A DNA stretch of 64,000 nt from Clusia tigrina. Taxonomy: Eukaryota; Arthropoda; Insecta; Diptera; Clusiidae. Both the position numbers and the translations under genes were made by a program. Shown piece after piece: positions 49,588 through 62,556 of the stretch. The notes under the pieces are model-generated. The model was given only the letters and a program-made list of their open reading frames with translations. It did not search any database and had not been told where the DNA came from. Within the stretch, counting starts at the first letter, position 1. Every line of letters begins with the position of its first letter. The stretch spans positions 352,594,425 to 352,658,424 of the forward strand of contig OV050030.1 in the NCBI GenBank assembly GCA_920105625.2, given 5' to 3'.

Positions 49588-52500
49588 TTTGTCAATTTTA
49601 CCCCTAAATGTGGAACAATCCAAACAATGTATAGCCTATGTTATCCGAGGGGTTTTTCTGAAGACTCTCTGAAAATTTCATCAAAATCGGTCCAGCCGTT
49701 TTCGAGTGCATGCATTGCTTACATGCATACATACATACATAGGGAGGGAAAGTTTTTATCCCATTTGCCAAATTCACCCCCTACATGTAAAAAATCCAAA
49801 CAATGTGTAGCGTATGTTACTCGCGAGTTTATTCTGAAAATTGCCTGAAAATTTCATCAAAATCGGTTCAGCCGTTTTCGAGTACATACGTTGCATACAA
49901 ACATACATACATACATGCAAACTTTTATATGGACAAAATCACGTGTTGACATAAAAGGTCATAACTCACGAACGCGTCGACCGATTTCGTGCAAACTTAT
50001 CTATAAACCATCTACACGACCATACGAACAAACCACAAAAAGTTTCATTGAATTCGGTTTGACGGTTCATGAGTTATAAAGTCACAACGCACTTGCACCA
50101 ATTTTTTATATATATAGATAGATTAGGTAGGGGGAGTTTTTATCCCTTTTGTCAATTTTACCCCCTAAATGTGGAACAATCCAAACAATGTATAGCCTAT
50201 GTTATCCGAGGGGTTTTTCTGAAGACTCTCTGAAAATTTCATCAAAATCGGTCCAGCCGTTTTCGAGTGCATGCATTGCTTACATGCATACATACATACA
50301 TAGGGAGGGAAAGTTTTTATCCCATTTGCCAATTTCACCCCCTACAAGTAAAAAATCCAAACAATGTGTAGCGTATGTTACTCGCGAGTTTATTCTGAAA
50401 ATTGCCTGAAAATTTCATCAAAATCGGTTCAGCCGTTTTCGAGTACATACGTTGCATACAAACATACATACATACATGCAAATTTTTATATGGACAAAAT
50501 CACGTGTTGACATAAAAGGTCATAACTCACGAACGCGTCGACCGATTTCGTGCAAACTTATCTATAAACCATCTACACGACCATACGAACAAACCACAAA
50601 AAGTTTCATTGAATTCGGTTTGACGGTTCATGAGTTATAAAGTCACAACGCACTTGCACCAATTTTTTATATATATAGATAGAAGATAGATTAGGTAGGG
50701 GGAGTTTTTATCCCTTTTGTAAATTTTACCCCCTAAATGTGGAACAATCCAAACAATGTATAGCCTATGTTATCCGAGGGGTTTTTCTGAAGACTCTCTG
50801 AAAATTTCATCAAAATCGGTCCAGCCGTTTTCGAGTGCATGCATTGCTTACATGCATACATACATACATAGGGAGGGAAAGTTTTTATCCCATTTGCCAA
50901 TTTCACCCCCTACATGTAAAAAATCCAAACAATGTGTAGCGTATGTTACTCGCGAGTTTATTCTGAAAATTGCCTGAAAATTTCATCAAAATCGGTTCAG
51001 CTGTTTTCGAGTACATACGTTGCATACAAACATACATACATACATGCAAACTTTTATATGGACAAAATCACGTGTTGACATAAAAGGTCATAACTCACGA
51101 ACGCGTCGACCGATTTCGTGCAAACTTATCTATAAACCATCTACACGACCATACGAACAAACCACAAAAAGGTTCATTGAATTCGGTTTGACGGTTCATG
51201 AGTTATAAAGTCACAACGCACTTGCACCAATTTTTTATATATATAGATAGATTAGGTAGGGGGAGTTTTTATCCCTTTTGTAAATTTTACCCCCTAAATG
51301 TGGAACAATCCAAACAATGTATAGCCTATGTTATCCGAGGGGTTTTTCTGAAGACTCTCTGAAAATTTCATCAAAATCGGTCCAGCCGTTTTCGAGTGCA
51401 TGCATTGCTTACATGCATACATACATACATAGGGAGGGAAAGTTTTTATCCCATTTGCCAAATTCACCCCCTACATGTAAAAAATCCAAACAATGTGTAG
51501 CGTATGTTACTCGCGAGTTTATTCTGAAAATTGCCTGAAAATTTCATCAAAATCGGTTCAGCCGTTTTCGAGTACATACGTTGCATACAAACATACATAC
51601 ATACATGCAAACTTTTATATGGACAAAATCACGTGTTGACATAAAAGGTCATAACTCACGAACGCGTCGACCGATTTCGTGCAAACTTATCTATAAACCA
51701 TCTACACGACCATACGAACAAACCACAAAAAGTTTCATTGAATTCGGTTTGACGGTTCATGAGTTATAAAGTCACAACGCACTTGCACCAATTTTTTATA
51801 TATATAGATAGATTAGGTAGGGGGAGTTTTTATCCCTTTTGTCAATTTTACCCCCTAAATGTGGAACAATCCAAACAATGTATAGCCTATGTTATCCGAG
51901 GGGTTTTTCTGAAGACTCTCTGAAAATTTCATCAAAATCGGTCCAGCCGTTTTCGAGTGCATGCATTGCTTACATGCATACATACATACATAGGGAGGGA
52001 AAGTTTTTATCCCATTTGCCAATTTCACCACCTACATGTAAAAAATCCAAACAATGTGTAGCGTATGTTACTCGCTAGTTTATCCTGAAAATTGCCTGAA
52101 AATTTCATCAAAATCGGTTCAGCCGTTTTCGAGTACATACGTTGCATACAAACATACATACATACATGCAAACTTTTATATGGACAAAATCACGTGTTGA
52201 CATAAAAGGTCATAACTCACGAACGCGTCGACCGATTTCGTGGAAACTTATCTATAAACAATCTACACGACCATACGAACAAACCACAAAAAGTTTCATT
52301 GAATTCGGTTTGACGGTTCATGAGTTATAAAGTCACAACGCACTTGCACCAATTTTTTATATATATAGATAGAAGATAGATTAGGTAGGGGGAGTTTTTA
52401 TCCCTTTTGTCCATTTTACCCCTAAATGTGGAACAATCCAAACAATGTATAGCCTATGTTATCCGAGGGGTTTTTCTGAAGACTCTCTGAAAATTTCATC

Positions 52501-54095
52501 AAAATCGGTCCAGCCGTTTTCGAGTGCATGCATTGCTTACATGCATACATACATACATAGGGAGGGAAAGTTTTTATCCCATTTGCCAAATTCACCCCCT
52601 ACATGTAAAAAATCCAAACAATGTGTAGCGTATGTTACTCGCGAGTTTATTCTGAAAATTGCCTGAAAATTTCATCAAAATCGGTTCAGCCGTTTTCGAG
52701 TACATACGTTGCATACAAACATACATACATACATGCAAACTTTTATATGGACAAAATCACGTGTTGACATAAAAGGTCATAACTCACGAACGCGTCGACC
52801 GATTTCGTGCAAACTTATCTATAAACCATCTACACGACCATACGAACAAACCACAAAAAGTTTCATTGAATTCGGTTTGACGGTTCATGAGTTATAAAGT
52901 CACAACGCACTTGCACCAATTTTTTATATATATAGATAGATTAGGTAGGGGGAGTTTTTATCCCTTTTGTCAATTTTACCCCCTAAATGTGGAACAATCC
53001 AAACAATGTATAGCCTATGTTATCCGAGGGGTTTTTCTGAAGACTCTCTGAAAATTTCATCAAAATCGGTCCAGCCGTTTTCGAGTGCATGCATTGCTTA
53101 CATGCATACATACATACATAGGGAGGGAAAGTTTTTATCCCATTTGCCAATTTCACCCCCTACAAGTAAAAAATCCAAACAATGTGTAGCGTATGTTACT
53201 CGCGAGTTTATTCTGAAAATTGCCTGAAAATTTCATCAAAATCGGTTCAGCCGTTTTCGAGTACATACGTTGCATACAAACATACATACATACATGCAAA
53301 TTTTTATATGGACAAAATCACGTGTTGACATAAAAGGTCATAACTCACGAACGCGTCGACCGATTTCGTGCAAACTTATCTATAAACCATCTACACGACC
53401 ATACGAACAAACCACAAAAAGTTTCATTGAATTCGGTTTGACGGTTCATGAGTTATAAAGTCACAACGCACTTGCACCAATTTTTTATATATATAGATAG
53501 AAGATAGATTAGGTAGGGGGAGTTTTTATCCCTTTTGTAAATTTTACCCCCTAAATGTGGAACAATCCAAACAATGTATAGCCTATGTTATCCGAGGGGT
53601 TTTTCTGAAGACTCTCTGAAAATTTCATCAAAATCGGTCCAGCCGTTTTCGAGTGCATGCATTGCTTACATGCATACATACATACATAGGGAGGGAAAGT
53701 TTTTATCCCATTTGCCAATTTCACCCCCTACATGTAAAAAATCCAAACAATGTGTAGCGTATGTTACTCGCGAGTTTATTCTGAAAATTGCCTGAAAATT
53801 TCATCAAAATCGGTTCAGCTGTTTTCGAGTACATACGTTGCATACAAACATACATACATACATGCAAACTTTTATATGGACAAAATCACGTGTTGACATA
53901 AAAGGTCATAACTCACGAACGCGTCGACCGATTTCGTGCAAACTTATCTATAAACCATCTACACGACCATACGAACAAACCACAAAAAGGTTCATTGAAT
54001 TCGGTTTGACGGTTCATGAGTTATAAAGTCACAACGCACTTGCACCAATTTTTTATATATATAGATAGATTAGGTAGGGGGAGTTTTTATCCCTT
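49021..54095. repeat. Higher-order repeat, period 2818 bp (five units)
   Basis: Variant units at 49021, 49588, 50149 and 50717 recur in order 2818 bp further on (51839, 52406, 52967, 53535): 'tcgctag' with 'cgtggaaac' and 'aacaatcta'; 'gccaaattc'; 'acaagtaaaa' with 'tgcaaattttt'; 'cagctgttttc' with 'caaaaaggttc'. Confidence 0.75.
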
Positions 54096-57000
54096 TTGTC
54101 AATTTTACCCCCTAAATGTGGAACAATCCAAACAATGTATAGCCTATGTTATCCGAGGGGTTTTTCTGAAGACTCTCTGAAAATTTCATCAAAATCGGTC
54201 CAGCCGTTTTCGAGTGCATGCATTGCTTACATGCATACATACATACATAGGGAGGGAAAGTTTTTATCCCATTTGCCAATTTCACCACCTACATGTAAAA
54301 AATCCAAACAATGTGTTGCGTATGTTACTCGCGAGTTTATCCTGAAAATTGCCTGAAAATTTCATCAAAATCGGTTCAGCCGTTTTCGAGTACATACGTT
54401 GCATACAAACATACATACATACATGCAAACTTTTATATGGACAAAATCACGTGTTGACATAAAAGGTCATAACTCACGAACGCGTCGACCGATTTCGTGG
54501 AAACTTATCTATAAACCATCTACACGACCATACGAACAAACCACAAAAAGTTTCATTGAATTCGGTTTGACGGTTCATGAGTTATAAAGTCACAACGCAC
54601 TTGCACCAATTTTTTATATATATAGATAGAAGATAGATTAGGTAGGGGGAGTTTTTATCCCTTTTGTCAATTTTACCCCTAAATGTGGAACAATCCAAAC
54701 AATGTATAGCCTATGTTATCCGAGGGGTTTTTCTGAAGACTCTCTGAAAATTTCATCAAAATCGGTCCAGCCGTTTTCGAGTGCATGCATTGCTTACATG
54801 CATACATACATACATAGGGAGGGAAAGTTTTTATCCCATTTGCCAAATTCACCCCCTACATGTAAAAAATCCAAACAATGTGTAGCGTATGTTACTCGCG
54901 AGTTTATTCTGAAAATTGCCTGAAAATTTCATCAAAATCGGTTCAGCCGTTTTCGAGTACATACGTTGCATACAAACATACATACATACATGCAAACTTT
55001 TATATGGACAAAATCACGTGTTGACATAAAAGGTCATAACTCACGAACGCGTCGACCGATTTCGTGCAAACTTATCTATAAACCATCTACACGACCATAC
55101 GAACAAACCACAAAAAGTTTTATTGAATTCGGTTTGACGGTTCATGAGTTATAAAGTCACAACGCACTTGCACCAATTTTTTATATATATAGATAGAAGA
55201 TAGATTAGGTAGGGGGAGTTTTTATCCCTTTTGTCAATTTTACCCCCTAAATGTGGAACAATCCAAACAATGTATAGCCTATGTTATCCGAGGGGTTTTT
55301 CTGAAGACTCTCTGAAAATTTCATCAAAATCGGTCCAGCCGTTTTCGAGTGCATGCATTGCTTACATGCATACATACATACATAGGGAGGGAAAGTTTTT
55401 ATCCCATTTGCCAATTTCACCCCCTACAAGTAAAAAATCCAAACAATGTGTAGCGTATGTTACTCGCGAGTTTATTCTGAAAATTGCCTGAAAATTTCAT
55501 CAAAATCGGTTCAGCCGTTTTCGAGTACATACGTTGCATACAAACATACATACATACATGCAAACTTTTATATGGACAAAATCACGTGTTGACATAAAAG
55601 GTCATAACTCACGAACGCGTCGACCGATTTCGTGCAAACTTATCTATAAACCATCTACACGACCATACGAACAAACCACAAAAAGTTTCATTGAATTCGG
55701 TTTGACGGTTCATGAGTTATAAAGTCACAACGCACTTGCACCAATTTTTTATATATATAGATAGATTAGGTAGGGGGAGTTTTTATCCCTTTTGTCAATT
55801 TTACCCCCTAAATGTGGAACAATCCAAACAATGTATAGCCTATGTTATCCGAGGGGTTTTTCTGAAGACTCTCTGAAAATTTCATCAAAATCGGTCCAGC
55901 CGTTTTCGAGTGCATGCATTGCTTACATGCATACATACATACATAGGGAGGGAAAGTTTTTATCCCATTTGCCAATTTCACCCCCTACAAGTAAAAAATC
56001 CAAACAATGTGTAGCGTATGTTACTCGCGAGTTTATTCTGAAAATTGCCTGAAAATTTCATCAAAATCGGTTCAGCCGTTTTCGAGTACATACGTTGCAT
56101 ACAAACATACATACATACATGCAAATTTTTATATGGACAAAATCACGTGTTGACATAAAAGGTCATAACTCACGAACGCGTCGACCGATTTCGTGCAAAC
56201 TTATCTATAAACCATCTACACGACCATACGAACAAACCACAAAAAGTTTCATTGAATTCGGTTTGACGGTTCATGAGTTATAAAGTCACAACGCACTTGC
56301 ACCAATTTTTTATATATATAGATAGATTAGGTAGGGGGAGTTTTTATCCCTTTTGTCAATTTTACCCCCTAAATGTGGAACAATCCAAACAATGTATAGC
56401 CTATGTTATCCGAGGGGTTTTTCTGAAGACTCTCTGAAAATTTCATCAAAATCGGTCCAGCCGTTTTCGAGTGCATGCATTGCTTACATGCATACATACA
56501 TACATAGGGAGGGAAAGTTTTTATCCCATTTGCCAATTTCACCCCCTACAAGTAAAAAATCCAAACAATGTGTAGCGTATGTTACTCGCGAGTTTATTCT
56601 GAAAATTGCCTGAAAATTTCATCAAAATCGGTTCAGCCGTTTTCGAGTACATACGTTGCATACAAACATACATACATACATGCAAATTTTTATATGGACA
56701 AAATCACGTGTTGACATAAAAGGTCATAACTCACGAACGCGTCGACCGATTTCGTGCAAACTTATCTATAAACCATCTACACGACCATACGAACAAACCA
56801 CAAAAAGTTTCATTGAATTCGGTTTGACGGTTCATGAGTTATAAAGTCACAACGCACTTGCACCAATTTTTTATATATATAGATAGAAGATAGATTAGGT
56901 AGGGGGAGTTTTTATCCCTTTTGTAAATTTTACCCCCTAAATGTGGAACAATCCAAACAATGTATAGCCTATGTTATCCGAGGGGTTTTTCTGAAGACTC

Positions 57001-58042
57001 TCTGAAAATTTCATCAAAATCGGTCCAGCCGTTTTCGAGTGCATGCATTGCTTACATGCATACATACATACATAGGGAGGGAAAGTTTTTATCCCATTTG
57101 CCAATTTCACCCCCTACATGTAAAAAATCCAAACTATGTGTAGCGTATGTTACTCGCGAGTTTATTCTGAAAATTGCCTGAAAATTTCATCAAAATCGGT
57201 TCAGCTGTTTTCGAGTACATACGTTGCATACAAACATACATACATACATGCAAACTTTTATATGGACAAAATCACGTGTTGACATAAAAGGTCATAACTC
57301 ACGAACGCGTCGACCGATTTCGTGCAAACTTATCTATAAACCATCTACACGACCATACGAACAAACCACAAAAAGGTTCATTGAATTCGGTTTGACGGTT
57401 CATGAGTTATAAAGTCACAACGCACTTGCACCAATTTTTTATATATATAGATAGATTAGGTAGGGGGAGTTTTTATCCCTTTTGTCAATTTTACCCCCTA
57501 AATGTGGAACAATCCAAACAATGTATAGCCTATGTTATCCGAGGGGTTTTTCTGAAGACTCTCTGAAAATTTCATCAAAATCGGTCCAGCCGTTTTCGAG
57601 TGCATGCATTGCTTACATGCATACATACATACATAGGGAGGGAAAGTTTTTATCCCATTTGCCAATTTCACCCCCTACATGTAAAAAATCCAAACAATGT
57701 GTAGCGTATGTTACTCGCGAGTTTATTCTGAAAATTGCCTGAAAATTTCATCAAAATCGGTTCAGCTGTTTTCGAGTACATACGTTGCATACAAACATAC
57801 ATACATACATGCAAACTTTTATATGGACAAAATCACGTGTTGACATAAAAGGTCATAACTCACGAACGCGTCGACCGATTTCGTGCAAACTTATCTATAA
57901 ACCATCTACACGACCATACGAACAAACCACAAAAAGGTTCATTGAATTCGGTTTGACGGTACATGAGTTATAAAGTCACAACGCACTTGCACCAATTTTT
58001 TATATATATAGATAGATTAGGTAGGGGGAGTTTTTATCCCTT

Positions 58043-61000
58043 TTGTCAATTTTACCCCCTAAATGTGGAACAATCCAAACAATGTATAGCCTATGTTATC
58101 CGAGGGGTTTTTCTGAAGACTCTCTGAAAATTTCATCAAAATCGGTCCAGCCGTTTTCGAGTGCATGCATTGCTTACATGCATACATACATACATAGGGA
58201 GGGAAAGTTTTTATCCCATTTGCCAATTTCACCACCTACATGTAAAAAATCCAAACAATGTGTTGCGTATGTTACTCGCGAGTTTATCCTGAAAATTGCC
58301 TGAAAATTTCATCAAAATCGGTTCAGCCGTTTTCGAGTACATACGTTGCATACAAACATACATACATACATGCAAACTTTTATATGGACAAAATCACGTG
58401 TTGACATAAAAGGTCATAACTCACGAACGCGTCGACCGATTTCGTGGAAACTTATCTATAAACCATCTACACGACCATACGAACAAACCACAAAAAGTTT
58501 CATTGAATTCGGTTTGACGGTTCATGAGTTATAAAGTCACAACGCACTTGCACCAATTTTTTATATATATAGATAGAAGATAGATTAGGTAGGGGGAGTT
58601 TTTATCCCTTTTGTCAATTTTACCCCTAAATGTGGAACAATCCAAACAATGTATAGCCTATGTTATCCGAGGGGTTTTTCTGAAGACTCTCTGAAAATTT
58701 CATCAAAATCGGTCCAGCCGTTTTCGAGTGCATGCATTGCTTACATGCATACATACATACATAGGGAGGGAAAGTTTTTATCCCATTTGCCAATTTCACC
58801 CCCTACATGTAAAAAATCCAAACAATGTGTAGCGTATGTTACTCGCGAGTTTATTCTGAAAATTGCCTGAAAATTTCATCAAAATCGGTTCAGCCGTTTT
58901 CGAGTACATACGTTGCATACAAACATACATACATACATGCAAACTTTTATATGGACAAAATCACGTGTTGACATAAAAGGTCATAACTCACGAACGCGTC
59001 GACCGATTTCGTGCAAACTTATCTATAAACCATCTACACGACCATACGAACAAACCACAAAAAGTTTCATTGAATTCGGTTTGACGGTTCATGAGTTATA
59101 AAGTCACAACGCACTTGCACCAATTTTTTATATATATAGATAGATTAGGTAGGGGGAGTTTTTATCCCTTTTGTCAATTTTACCCCCTAAATGTGGAACA
59201 ATCCAAACAATGTATAGCCTATGTTATCCGAGGGGTTTTTCTGAAGACTCTCTGAAAATTTCATCAAAATCGGTCCAGCCGTTTTCGAGTGCATGCATTG
59301 CTTACATGCATACATACATACATAGGGAGGGAAAGTTTTTATCCCATTTGCCAATTTCACCACCTACATGTAAAAAATCCAAACAATGTGTAGCGTATGT
59401 TACTCGCGAGTTTATCCTGAAAATTGCCTGAAAATTTCATCAAAATCGGTTCAGCCGTTTTCGAGTACATACGTTGCATACAAACATACATACATACATG
59501 CAAACTTTTATATGAACAAAATCACGTGTTGACATAAAAGGTCATAACTCACGAACGCGTCGACCGATTTCGTGGAAACTTATCTATAAACCATCTACAC
59601 GACCATACGAACAAACCACAAAAAGTTTTATTGAATTCGGTTTGACGGTTCATGAGTTATAAAGTCACAACGCACTTGCACCAATTTTTTATATATATAG
59701 ATAGAAGATAGATTAGGTAGGGGGAGTTTTTATCCCTTTTGTCAATTTTACCCCCTAAATGTGGAACAATCCAAACAATGTATAGCCTATGTTATCCGAG
59801 GGGTTTTTCTGAAGACTCTCTGAAAATTTCATCAAAATCGGTCCAGCCGTTTTCGAGTGCATGCATTGCTTACATGCATACATACATACATAGGGAGGGA
59901 AAGTTTTTATCCCATTTGCCAATTTCACCCCCTACATGTAAAAAATCCAAACAATGTGTAGCGTATGTTACTCGCGAGTTTATTCTGAAAATTGCCTGAA
60001 AATTTCATCAAAATCGGTTCAGCTGTTTTCGAGTACATACGTTGCATACAAACATACATACATACATGCAAACTTTTATATGGACAAAATCACGTGTTGA
60101 CATAAAAGGTCATAACTCACGAACGCGTCGACCGATTTCGTGCAAACTTATCTATAAACCATCTACACGACCATACGAACAAACCACAAAAAGGTTCATT
60201 GAATTCGGTTTGACGGTTCATGAGTTATAAAGTCACAACGCACTTGCACCAATTTTTTATATATATAGATAGATTAGGTAGGGGGAGTTTTTATCCCTTT
60301 TGTCAATTTTACCCCCTAAATGTGGAACAATCCAAACAATGTATAGCCTATGTTATCCGAGGGGTTTTTCTGAAGACTCTCTGAAAATTTCATCAAAATC
60401 GGTCCAGCCGTTTTCGAGTGCATGCATTGCTTACATGCATACATACATACATAGGGAGGGAAAGTTTTTATCCCATTTGCCAATTTCACCACCTACATGT
60501 AAAAAATCCAAACAATGTGTTGCGTATGTTACTCGCGAGTTTATCCTGAAAATTGCCTGAAAATTTCATCAAAATCGGTTCAGCCGTTTTCGAGTACATA
60601 CGTTGCATACAAACATACATACATACATGCAAACTTTTATATGGACAAAATCACGTGTTGACATAAAAGGTCATAACTCACGAACGCGTCGACCGATTTC
60701 GTGGAAACTTATCTATAAACCATCTACACGACCATACGAACAAACCACAAAAAGTTTCATTGAATTCGGTTTGACGGTTCATGAGTTATAAAGTCACAAC
60801 GCACTTGCACCAATTTTTTATATATATAGATAGAAGATAGATTAGGTAGGGGGAGTTTTTATCCCTTTTGTCAATTTTACCCCTAAATGTGGAACAATCC
60901 AAACAATGTATAGCCTATGTTATCCGAGGGGTTTTTCTGAAGACTCTCTGAAAATTTCATCAAAATCGGTCCAGCCGTTTTCGAGTGCATGCATTGCTTA

Positions 61001-62556
61001 CATGCATACATACATACATAGGGAGGGAAAGTTTTTATCCCATTTGCCAAATTCACCCCCTACATGTAAAAAATCCAAACAATGTGTAGCGTATGTTACT
61101 CGCGAGTTTATTCTGAAAATTGCCTGAAAATTTCATCAAAATCGGTTCAGCCGTTTTCGAGTACATACGTTGCATACAAACATACATACATACATGCAAA
61201 CTTTTATATGGACAAAATCACGTGTTGACATAAAAGGTCATAACTCACGAACGCGTCGACCGATTTCGTGCAAACTTATCTATAAACCATCTACACGACC
61301 ATACGAACAAACCACAAAAAGTTTCATTGAATTCGGTTTGACGGTTCATGAGTTATAAAGTCACAACGCACTTGCACCAATTTTTTATATATATAGATAG
61401 ATTAGGTAGGGGGAGTTTTTATCCCTTTTGTCAATTTTACCCCCTAAATGTGGAACAATCCAAACAATGTATAGCCTATGTTATCCGAGGGGTTTTTCTG
61501 AAGACTCTCTGAAAATTTCATCAAAATCGGTCCAGCCGTTTTCGAGTGCATGCATTGCTTACATGCATACATACATACATAGGGAGGGAAAGTTTTTATC
61601 CCATTTGCCAATTTCACCACCTACATGTAAAAAATCCAAACAATGTGTAGCGTATGTTACTCGCGAGTTTATCCTGAAAATTGCCTGAAAATTTCATCAA
61701 AATCGGTTCAGCCGTTTTCGAGTACATACGTTGCATACAAACATACATACATACATGCAAACTTTTATATGAACAAAATCACGTGTTGACATAAAAGGTC
61801 ATAACTCACGAACGCGTCGACCGATTTCGTGGAAACTTATCTATAAACCATCTACACGACCATACGAACAAACCACAAAAAGTTTTATTGAATTCGGTTT
61901 GACGGTTCATGAGTTATAAAGTCACAACGCACTTGCACCAATTTTTTATATATATAGATAGAAGATAGATTAGGTAGGGGGAGTTTTTATCCCTTTTGTC
62001 AATTTTACCCCCTAAATGTGGAACAATCCAAACAATGTATAGCCTATGTTATCCGAGGGGTTTTTCTGAAGACTCTCTGAAAATTTCATCAAAATCGGTC
62101 CAGCCGTTTTCGAGTGCATGCATTGCTTACATGCATACATACATACATAGGGAGGGAAAGTTTTTATCCCATTTGCCAATTTCACCCCCTACAAGTAAAA
62201 AATCCAAACAATGTGTAGCGTATGTTACTCGCGAGTTTATTCTGAAAATTGCCTGAAAATTTCATCAAAATCGGTTCAGCCGTTTTCGAGTACATACGTT
62301 GCATACAAACATACATACATACATGCAAACTTTTATATGGACAAAATCACGTGTTGACATAAAAGGTCATAACTCACGAACGCGTCGACCGATTTCGTGC
62401 AAACTTATCTATAAACCATCTACACGACCATACGAACAAACCACAAAAAGGTTCATTGAATTCGGTTTGACGGTTCATGAGTTATAAAGTCACAACGCAC
62501 TTGCACCAATTTTTTATATATATAGATAGAAGATAGATTAGGTAGGGGGAGTTTTT
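58043..62556. repeat. Higher-order repeat, period 2257 bp (four units)
   Basis: Variants recur 2257 bp apart: 'tgtgttgcgtatg' (near 58260 and 60517), 'tatgaacaaaatc' (near 59511 and 61768), 'aagttttattg' (near 59626 and 61882), 'caaaaaggttc' (near 60187 and 62445). Confidence 0.75.
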
